DNA of 64,000 bases. It comes from Paludibaculum fermentans (lineage in GTDB: Bacteria; Acidobacteriota; Terriglobia; Bryobacterales; Bryobacteraceae). This document shows positions 19,336 to 26,762 of the stretch, one piece after another (the first letter of the stretch is position 1; every line of letters starts with the position of its first letter). Location: positions 1,426,001 through 1,490,000 of the forward strand of contig NZ_CP063849.1 in NCBI RefSeq assembly GCF_015277775.1, given 5' to 3'. The notes below the pieces were generated by a model that was given only the letters and a program-made list of their open reading frames with translations, ran no database searches and was not told the origin of the DNA. Position numbers and translations under genes: made by a program.

Positions 19336-21852
19336 CTACTTGCTGACCGTCACGTAGAACGCCGGCGAGGTCCGTCCGTCGATCGAGACCACCAGGGGCA
19401 GGGAACTCGAGACCGGTGTTGATGTCGACAGCGAGAACTGCACCAGATAGCTGCCCAGCACGGCGGGATTCACGATCACGGACTGTACGCTGTGATCGGC
19501 GATCCCAGGGGAAGTCACCGTGATCCGGCTGGGATCGATGGCCGAAACGCCGTCGCCCAGGTTCAGCACCAGCAACTGCAGCGTGTCGCCCGGATGGGCA
19601 CCAGCCGAAGCGGCCACCATGGTGCCGAGAATCGATTGCACCGCCAAAATGCTAGGCGGCTGCTGATCCACTTGCACCACTGTGGGCAACGCGCTGACGC
19701 CGTCCACAACCAGTTTCACGATGGCCGGACCCAGCGGGAAGCCGTCGGGAATCTGTACCGTAATCGTATTATTCGGAGTGACGTAAGCTTGCGCGATCCG
19801 GTCGTTGCCTGTGCGGTCAGTCAGCACAGCCGTGACCGTCGTCGGTCTCGCATTCGCGAGATTGACCATCGGGAGCACGGCCTGCCCGCCGGAGTAGATG
19901 CCACCCGTCATCGCGGATGCGGCCACGTACAGGGGCTTGGAGTTCGGCAGAATCTGGAACCCGCCAGTCACATTGCTCAGCAACAGGCCGCTGCTCACCG
20001 TGAGCGCTGCCGGACCCGCCGTCGCCTGCGGGGAAATGGTGATCGTGGCCACCGCTTTGGTCCCATTCATCGTGTAGACCTGGCGTACCGTCACATCGCT
20101 CGAACCAATGCCCAAGCTGGGCAGCCAGTTGTCGAAACTGGTGTTCACGCCATTGATTTCGACGATCGTCTCAGTGCCCGCGGGGACTGCGGTGGGTGCC
20201 ACGTTGATCTGGGCAAGTGCCGGTGTGTCATACACATAGGCAGGAGAGTCGACGCCGTAGATGAACAGCGAGCTCTGGCCGTCGGGATTGAAAGCCGCCA
20301 ACACTGCACGGTAGCCGGCCTGCGCCGGCGGCGGAGCGATGACCAGCTTGCCATCCTGGGCCGATACAATCTTCGCACTCACGCCATCCACCCAAACCGT
20401 TGTCGAGGCGCCCAGGTTGGCGCCGGTCAGGGTGAGAGTCCTGTCGGCATTCTGGGTCACGCTTTGGATGGCCGGCGGCAGTTGCTGCATAAACTGGACG
20501 CCTGAGGGAAGAATATAGCTCTCCCCGTTGTAGTCGAAGCGAAGATGACGGGGGCCCTCGGACGAGGCGGGATTCAACCGCAGGTCGGCGATGAGGAACT
20601 GCGAGGTGTACGGCGACGTAGTGACCGTTTCGAACCCGTTGATGGACGAGACGGTGAGGCCCACTCCATTCATCGGCAACCCATTGCCGGCTAGAACAGT
20701 GCGGCCGATCGTCTTGCCCAACAGCAGCGTCGCCGGCTTAACCGCCGTGTACTTGCTGTTGTTCTCGCCGTAGTAGAAGTAGCTGTAAGTCTGTACGCCG
20801 AAGAGGGTTACACTGGGTCGCGGATTCACTGCGACGTTCACGCCATCGGTCGACTGGCCGGCGGCCACCTGATAGGGCTGCTGCGGGTTGGAGGTGCCGG
20901 GCGCGAAAGCGAGGTCGAAGGCGCCCACCGGCATCAGGGACCCGGAAGGATCCGTCGGCAGAATCACGTTGACGGGCTGGATCTCGCCCTGGACGGCTGG
21001 CGGCAGGCTATGCGCGTAGACATAGTAGGTGCCGGCCGGCACGCCCTCAATCCGGTAAGTTCCGTCGGGATACGTCAAGGCGCTGATGGCCTGGCGGTTC
21101 GGAGCCAGGGCGACGACCGAAGCCAGATTCACGCCGGCTCCGCCCATGCTCACGCGGCCCGTGATCACGCCTGTGGTCGCTTTAAACTTGTCGTTGGGGT
21201 ACAGGACCGAGATGCCCGCTATGTCATCCAACCCGAGCGGCTTGCTCTTGGTCGTGGTGCGCGTCACTTCGGTCGACATCACGCTGGAGGTCCAGGTGTG
21301 TTGCAGGCCGAGCGTATGTCCAAACTCGTGGACGACCGGCAGGAAGAACGATTCGGCCCAACTCGGACGGTCGGCCGACATGGATTTGCGCAGCATCAGG
21401 ACAGCGCCGGTGATCGGGTAGAACGGCCCGTTGGGGCTCTGCACCGCATCATTGGCGATGGTCGGGACGCCGTAAGCGATCATCCCTGGAGGAATCTCGT
21501 CGGAGAACTGCACCTGGATGCCCGGTGCGTTCATCTGTGTCCCCGCCGTGAAGAGCCCGCCGAAGGAGAGTTTGATGTCGGACGTGCCGACTCCGTTCCA
21601 GACAGCCGCGGCGGAGCGGATCTGGCTGATGACGGCCGCAAAACTGTCTCCGCTGGCCATCTGAGTCGGGCCATTGTCAGAGATAAAGAACGGAACCGTC
21701 TTGTTTTGTAGAGCGTTCAGGTCGTAGTGCGCGTAGACCGGGGTATAAGGAGCGCCGCCCGCCTGGAACCGGACCCAATGGTAGTAGGCCGGTGCCAACG
21801 TACCGAAGATCAGGGCCAAACCCGCCGCTGCCGCCCAACTCCGCATTCTCAT
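19336..21852 (-). CDS. Secreted matrixin-type metalloprotease with carboxypeptidase-regulatory and IPT/TIG-like domains
   Basis: 838 residues with a signal peptide. The N-terminal 225 residues form a metzincin catalytic domain: HEFGHTLGLQH at 175-185 supplies three zinc-binding His and the catalytic Glu, followed after a short loop by the Met-turn SSVMST. A carboxypeptidase-regulatory-like module follows (GRVSMGGAGVNLASV to GTYYVYAHSLP). The remainder is a series of beta-sandwich segments, including IPT/TIG-like repeats (IQSVTQNADRTLTLTGANLG, PALAQINVAPTAVPAGTE). Family known: secreted endopeptidases. The start overlaps the stop of the upstream small gene by ATGA, so the two are made together. 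Substrate unknown. Confidence 0.83.
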   Translation of the reverse strand: MRMRSWAAAAGLALIFGTLAPAYYHWVRFQAGGAPYTPVYAHYDLNALQNKTVPFFISDNGPTQMASGDSFAAVISQIRSAAAVWNGVGTSDIKLSFGGLFTAGTQMNAPGIQVQFSDEIPPGMIAYGVPTIANDAVQSPNGPFYPITGAVLMLRKSMSADRPSWAESFFLPVVHEFGHTLGLQHTWTSSVMSTEVTRTTTKSKPLGLDDIAGISVLYPNDKFKATTGVITGRVSMGGAGVNLASVVALAPNRQAISALTYPDGTYRIEGVPAGTYYVYAHSLPPAVQGEIQPVNVILPTDPSGSLMPVGAFDLAFAPGTSNPQQPYQVAAGQSTDGVNVAVNPRPSVTLFGVQTYSYFYYGENNSKYTAVKPATLLLGKTIGRTVLAGNGLPMNGVGLTVSSINGFETVTTSPYTSQFLIADLRLNPASSEGPRHLRFDYNGESYILPSGVQFMQQLPPAIQSVTQNADRTLTLTGANLGASTTVWVDGVSAKIVSAQDGKLVIAPPPAQAGYRAVLAAFNPDGQSSLFIYGVDSPAYVYDTPALAQINVAPTAVPAGTETIVEINGVNTSFDNWLPSLGIGSSDVTVRQVYTMNGTKAVATITISPQATAGPAALTVSSGLLLSNVTGGFQILPNSKPLYVAASAMTGGIYSGGQAVLPMVNLANARPTTVTAVLTDRTGNDRIAQAYVTPNNTITVQIPDGFPLGPAIVKLVVDGVSALPTVVQVDQQPPSILAVQSILGTMVAASAGAHPGDTLQLLVLNLGDGVSAIDPSRITVTSPGIADHSVQSVIVNPAVLGSYLVQFSLSTSTPVSSSLPLVVSIDGRTSPAFYVTVSK

Positions 21853-22385
21853 CGGGTCACCGCCTGGCGCGCCCGTAACCGCAGGTTGCTCAAGCTCAGC
21901 TTGAGCCCCGAGTCGGTGCTGGGTTGACCATTGGCATCAACCACTTGCGCGTCTTCGATGGGCCCGCGCAACAGCACCGCCTCCGCAGTGGTTGCGCTCA
22001 TTCGAACAGAAAGGACACCCTGGCTCAAACCGATGATGTACGGCGTGCCGCTGGGGCTCACCCAGACAAACACGACATACTCCCCACCCACTTCCAGGGC
22101 AGGGGCGCCAGCAATGCTCTGCCGCCGGCCATTGATCACTCCGCCGGGCACATAGACTTCCGTCGTCGAGGTGGTGGAAACGCCCTTGATCCATTCCGCC
22201 ACCTGGACACGGTAGACGGTATAGATCAGGCTGCCGCGCTGGACCGGAGCCGCGGAAAGAACCTTGCCGCGCACAATGGACGTCGACTTCTCGACCATCT
22301 GATCGACGGTCAGCCGTTCCAGCGTCGTGGCGCCCAAGCCGGTGGCCACAAGCAGAGCCAACACGGATTGGAGAATTCTTGCCAT
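21849..22385 (-). CDS. Small secreted protein translationally coupled to the matrixin
   Basis: 178 residues beginning with a signal peptide (MARILQSVLALLVATGLGA). The mature part is predicted beta-rich: an opening VDQMVEKSTSIVRGKVLSA, then TVYRVQVAEWIKG and VGGEYVVFVWVSPSG. No catalytic motif is visible and I do not recognise a named domain. Its ATGA overlap with the metalloprotease makes a chaperone, propeptide-like or substrate-binding role possible, but that is inference only. Confidence 0.75.
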   Translation of the reverse strand: MARILQSVLALLVATGLGATTLERLTVDQMVEKSTSIVRGKVLSAAPVQRGSLIYTVYRVQVAEWIKGVSTTSTTEVYVPGGVINGRRQSIAGAPALEVGGEYVVFVWVSPSGTPYIIGLSQGVLSVRMSATTAEAVLLRGPIEDAQVVDANGQPSTDSGLKLSLSNLRLRARQAVTR

Positions 22386-22519
22386 AGGTTACGTCTCACT
22401 ACCAGCAAGCCACATGCCAACGGGTAGATCAATCAAATCAATTGCTTAGGAGAGGCCTTCCCAGGCACCTGAGTCTGGAGGACACAGCGGGCGGGCCAGC
22501 TTGTCTCAACTTTGGACGG

Positions 22520-24358
22520 CTATGCGCCATCCTGGACCACCAGCACCGGAACACCGACAGCGTGGCGGACCTCGTTGATGGTGGCTCCAAAGACCAGATC
22601 CTTCAAGCCTTTATGGCCGTGCGCGCCCATTACGATGAGATCGGGTTTGCATTCCCGCGAGAAGCGGACAATGGCCGACTTCGGGTCGGTCGCATGCACA
22701 ACGGTCAGCTCCACTTCCAACCCCAGTTGCTCCACTGAAGACCTGAGTTGCATGAAATACTCACGGCCTTTCTCCACCTCGGCCGTCTCCGCCAGGGCGC
22801 CATAGACCTGGCTGGTGACACCTTCTTCCACGTGCAGCAGGTGGACTTTGGCGTGATGGGCTTTGGCCAGCGCCGTGGCATGAGACAGCGCGACACGGTC
22901 GAGGCGGGAATGGTCCAGGGGGACCAGGATATTGCGGTACACCGGCGGCTTCAGCAGGTCGAGCGAAGCCTCCGGCAATTGGACGGAGGAGCCTTGGCGG
23001 AACGGGGCAAAGGCAACCCAGCCCAACAAGCCCACCAAGCCCAGGGCGAGGGGCAGCGAGATGTACCAGGGCCAATCCTGCAAGGTATTCCAAGCCAGCC
23101 AGAGGTTCAATCCAATAATGATCACCGCGCACGACCAGGCAAGGGCTTTCACCCAGCCGGGGCTCGTGAAATTCCCCATCTGCCGCTTGTCCGAGGTGAA
23201 GCGGATGAGCGGAATCACCGCGAACGGCAGTTGCAGGCTGAGCACCACCTGGCTCAGAATCAACAACTTATAGGCGCCATGGTCGCCGGTCCACCAGATG
23301 GTGAAGACCGCGGGCACAACGGCTGCCGAGCGCGTGATGAAGCGCCGCAGCCAGGGCCGCATGCGGAAGTCGAGAAAGCCCTCCATCACGATCTGGCCGG
23401 CCATGGTGCCGGTGATGGTCGAGGACTGGCCGGAGCAGATGAGCGCCACCGCAAAGACTACACCCGCGACGGTCGTGCCCAACAGCGGAGCCAGCATCTG
23501 GTGGGCCTGTTGGATTTCGGTCACCACGACGCCGTTCTTAAAGAAGGTAGCCGCCGCCATGATGAGGATCGCCGCGTTCACCAGCAACGCGCCATTCAGC
23601 GCGACGACGGAGTCGATCAGGTTGTATTTGCAGGCGGAGCGCTTGTCCCGATCGCGTTTGCCGATCGTGCGTGTCTGCACCAGTGACGAATGCAGATAGA
23701 GATTGTGGGGCATCACCGTCGCCCCCAGAATGCCGATGGCGACGTAGAGGCTCTGGTCATTTAGGCGCGGGATCAAACCCAACGCGACTTCGTGGAAATT
23801 CGGCTTGGCCAGCAGGACCTCAAACAGGAAGCAGCCGCCGATGATGGTGACAAAGGCGAGGATGATGCTCTCAATCACCCGGATGCCGTAGCGGTTGAAC
23901 CACAGGACGAGGAGGGTATCCAGGGTGGAAAGCAGCACGCCTGCAATCAACGGCAGTTTGAACAGCAGGCTGAGGCCGATGGCCGCGCCCAGCAGTTCGG
24001 CCAGGTCACAGGCGGCGATGGCAATCTCACACAGGATCCAGAGGGCATACGAAATGCGCTTGGGATACGCCTCGCGGCAAGCTTGGGCCAAGTCCCGGCC
24101 GGTGACGATCCCGAGCCGTGCACTGAGGGTCTGCAGCAGGATCGCCATCGCGTTCGACAGCAACAGTACCCACAGCAACTGATAGCCGAAGCGGGCGCCG
24201 CCTTCGATGTCCGTTGCCCAATTGCCCGGATCCATGTAGCCCACGCTGACCAGGTAGGCCGGTCCTGCAAAGGCGAACATGCGCCGCCAAATCGACGGGT
24301 GCGCCGTCGTGACCGATGAATGAACTTCAGAGAGAGACTGTGTCCCGGACGAGTCCAT
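22520..24358 (-). CDS. mntH: Nramp/MntH divalent metal transporter fused to a C-terminal universal stress protein domain
   Basis: 612 residues. Residues 25-455 are an Nramp transporter with about 11 membrane helices; the metal-site motifs DPGNWATD (43-50) and MPHNLYLHSSL in helix 6 are present, so Mn/Fe proton symport is expected. A linker leads to a cytoplasmic universal stress domain from about 468 (NILVPLDHS, then GAHGHKGLKDLVFG). The nucleotide loop keeps the G-x2-G-x9-G spacing but has Ala where Ser/Thr normally follows the last Gly, so ATP binding is uncertain. A DtxR/MntR-like palindrome lies just upstream. Such fusions imply that transport is gated by nucleotide or stress state (inference). 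Confidence 0.92.
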   Translation of the reverse strand: MDSSGTQSLSEVHSSVTTAHPSIWRRMFAFAGPAYLVSVGYMDPGNWATDIEGGARFGYQLLWVLLLSNAMAILLQTLSARLGIVTGRDLAQACREAYPKRISYALWILCEIAIAACDLAELLGAAIGLSLLFKLPLIAGVLLSTLDTLLVLWFNRYGIRVIESIILAFVTIIGGCFLFEVLLAKPNFHEVALGLIPRLNDQSLYVAIGILGATVMPHNLYLHSSLVQTRTIGKRDRDKRSACKYNLIDSVVALNGALLVNAAILIMAAATFFKNGVVVTEIQQAHQMLAPLLGTTVAGVVFAVALICSGQSSTITGTMAGQIVMEGFLDFRMRPWLRRFITRSAAVVPAVFTIWWTGDHGAYKLLILSQVVLSLQLPFAVIPLIRFTSDKRQMGNFTSPGWVKALAWSCAVIIIGLNLWLAWNTLQDWPWYISLPLALGLVGLLGWVAFAPFRQGSSVQLPEASLDLLKPPVYRNILVPLDHSRLDRVALSHATALAKAHHAKVHLLHVEEGVTSQVYGALAETAEVEKGREYFMQLRSSVEQLGLEVELTVVHATDPKSAIVRFSRECKPDLIVMGAHGHKGLKDLVFGATINEVRHAVGVPVLVVQDGA

Positions 24359-24365
24359 GATGAAA

Positions 24366-24381
24366 TTTAGTCTAGCCTAAA
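24366..24381 (-). promoter_or_regulatory. Candidate DtxR/MntR-family operator before the Nramp gene
   Basis: A perfect TTTAG-N6-CTAAA inverted repeat ends 8 bases upstream of the Nramp start codon. Its core TTAG..TAGCCTAA agrees at 13 of 19 places with the known DtxR/IdeR consensus. Placement right over the translation start region fits repression by a metal-loaded regulator. The regulator itself is not in the window. Confidence 0.5.
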
Positions 24382-24405
24382 ACTAACCTCCACGCAGCAG
24401 GCACG

Positions 24406-26658
24406 TTACCGCTTGCGTTTGGAAATAACCAGCGCGGCCAGCGCCGCCAGCAGCGACCCGAAGGACAGCGCGCCCCCCAAAATGACGCTCATGGGACGGT
24501 AAACGAACTCGATGTTATGTGTGCCGCTGTCGCAGACGACGCCTCGGACCAGGCCATCCACCTCATGGATGGGTGTTGTCTTGCCATCCACTTTCGCCAC
24601 CCAGCCGGGGAAATAGGTATCGGCCAGGACGACCATTCCGCGGCAGCGCAAAGTCGCGGCCAGTTCGATACGGCCGGAGTTGTAGGAACGAACCCAGACT
24701 TCATCCTCGCCGCCGCACTCGGCCACCTGCGGCGGGGCCTCGAAAACAAAGGCCTTCCTGCCCAGGTCCGGAGACAACTTGTTCAGTTCGGCCAGAGTTT
24801 GAGTCCGGTCGGTCAACTGGGTAACCTGATGCACGGCGAAGGCGCGCGGCAGCACGTCCGGGTTGTGGAAGACCTTCAGGCCGGAGGAGCCGGTGAAGAC
24901 CTCGTCCTTTTGAAATTGCGTTGGAGCTTTGCCCACTGCGTACGAGATGCCCATCAGGCGCTTCACCACGGGTTCGTGCGTTCCGAGATTCTGGACGTTC
25001 TGGGTCAGGCTGGCGAGGTAGCCGCCTGCCTGCGGAATGCCGTACCAGTCGCCAAAATTGTAGGCGATCGCCTCGCTGTCGATGTCGACTCGGGGCAGTC
25101 CCGGCTGCTGACGCAGGAAGCGGGCGATGTCGCCGTGCTCCCGCATCGAGTTCAGCCGGGCCATGCGTTCCTTTTCAAACACATGCGGCTGATAGAAACT
25201 GTTCTGGCTGCTGACCTCCACCACGAAAAGGAGCAACGCGCAGAGTGCGGCGGCACGCCAGCCGATCTGTTGCTGGCGCAGGCCCTGCAGCCACAGGGCG
25301 AGCAGCAGGGCGGCCAGCCCGGTCATCAGGCTGCGTTGTTCGCCGTTCGCGCCCGGCATCCCCTGGACACTGATCAGGGCGAAACGGGTAGCGAAGACAA
25401 GGACGCCCAAACCCACTGCGGTGAGGGCGGCGCGGCGCAGCCAGGGGCTGGCCTGTTCACTGAAAAGAGCATTCAAACCCAATGCCGAGAGGATGGAAGC
25501 TCCGAAGCCGAACAGGAAGATGGCCATCGAAGCGCTGCGCGCCTTGTCGACCACAGGCAGCAGGCTGTAGAGTAAGCCGTGCAGCGCGTTGTAGTTAGCC
25601 AGTGAGTAGAGCAACCCGCCCAGGGCGATGGCGGCGAACAGGCGCGTCTCCCAACGCTTCCAGACCAGCGCGATGGCCAGCAGGGCCAGGCAGAGCGCGG
25701 CGACGCCCACGAACGGATCGGAGTGAACGTTCCAGCCTGGAAAGATCACGCCCAGGAGGGCCGCCGGGTTCAGGCTGTACTGCATATGGACGGTGTAAGG
25801 AACCTTCTGGTCCCAGGTGACGACATCGGGCGCGCCCACCCAGCGGACCGAGAGTTTTCCATACTCCTGCGCCGGCAGAATCTGTACCGCGGCCGTCGAC
25901 ACCGCCAGGCCCCAGAAGAGGACAAACGCGGCGGCCCACTGGCGCGGATTCAGCCGCAACCGGGAGGACAGGAACCAGATCCACGAGGCGGCGCAGCTCA
26001 GTGAGACGAAGATGGGGATCTGGTGATGCCCGCTGAGCCAGGCCATGCCCAGGAAGAAGCCGGCCAGGATCGAGTGGACCCAGGGACGGCGGCCGCGCAT
26101 CGCGCGGATCATATATAGATAGACCAGCGGCGCCCAGACGGCTCCGTTGATCATTTGAGGCCACTCCGTCACGCCCAGCCAGCCGGAGAGCGAGAAGACG
26201 GCGGCCCCAAAGACGGAGGCGGCGCGGCGGCACGAGAGTTCGCGGCACAGTTTGTAGGCGAACCAGGCCGCCATCAGGTGAATGATGACGAAGTACCAGT
26301 GGAGGTGGATCTGCTTGATCCAGCCGTCGCGCAGGGGCAGGGAAAAGAGGAGCCAATTCAGGGGGTAGGCAACCCCGGGCTGAGCCTGGGCCAGCAGCGG
26401 CTGTCCGCCGAACAGGTTGGGATCCCAAAGCGGGATGTGGCCTTTGTGCCATTCACCGGCCTCGAATTGGAACCACGGCAACACCTGCGAAGCCGTATCC
26501 TCGCCCCCCAGCCAGGTGTACTGATCAGTGAAAACCAGCCTCCAGTAGAAGCCGGTAATGACGGCGATGAGCAGCACAGCGGCGGCCCAGCGGCTCAAAT
26601 CCGGGGCAGCACTGAATGGAAGTGGTGGTTCTGGATCAAGGTGGTGGTTTTCGGCCAT
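24406..26658 (-). CDS. YfhO-like polytopic membrane protein (GT-C type)
   Basis: 750 residues with about 12-14 hydrophobic helices and a C-terminal soluble beta-rich part followed by a last helix and a basic tail (SKRKR). The large first periplasmic loop with GGEDTASQVLPWFQFE and the WDPNLFGGQP motif is typical of the YfhO family, which is related to GT-C glycosyltransferases and has been linked to glycosylation of lipoteichoic acid or lipids in other phyla. The donor and acceptor here are unknown. It lies 47 bases upstream of the Nramp gene on the same strand and is divergent from the FecR gene. Confidence 0.8.
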   Translation of the reverse strand: MAENHHLDPEPPLPFSAAPDLSRWAAAVLLIAVITGFYWRLVFTDQYTWLGGEDTASQVLPWFQFEAGEWHKGHIPLWDPNLFGGQPLLAQAQPGVAYPLNWLLFSLPLRDGWIKQIHLHWYFVIIHLMAAWFAYKLCRELSCRRAASVFGAAVFSLSGWLGVTEWPQMINGAVWAPLVYLYMIRAMRGRRPWVHSILAGFFLGMAWLSGHHQIPIFVSLSCAASWIWFLSSRLRLNPRQWAAAFVLFWGLAVSTAAVQILPAQEYGKLSVRWVGAPDVVTWDQKVPYTVHMQYSLNPAALLGVIFPGWNVHSDPFVGVAALCLALLAIALVWKRWETRLFAAIALGGLLYSLANYNALHGLLYSLLPVVDKARSASMAIFLFGFGASILSALGLNALFSEQASPWLRRAALTAVGLGVLVFATRFALISVQGMPGANGEQRSLMTGLAALLLALWLQGLRQQQIGWRAAALCALLLFVVEVSSQNSFYQPHVFEKERMARLNSMREHGDIARFLRQQPGLPRVDIDSEAIAYNFGDWYGIPQAGGYLASLTQNVQNLGTHEPVVKRLMGISYAVGKAPTQFQKDEVFTGSSGLKVFHNPDVLPRAFAVHQVTQLTDRTQTLAELNKLSPDLGRKAFVFEAPPQVAECGGEDEVWVRSYNSGRIELAATLRCRGMVVLADTYFPGWVAKVDGKTTPIHEVDGLVRGVVCDSGTHNIEFVYRPMSVILGGALSFGSLLAALAALVISKRKR

Positions 26659-26762
26659 GCCGCGGACTCCGGCGCGTCGGGGTAATTATAGCGAAATCAG
26701 TGAGTTGTGTTTTGGATGGCAGATTGCATATGGTGAAAATGAGGGCGAAGGAACCTCAGGCG

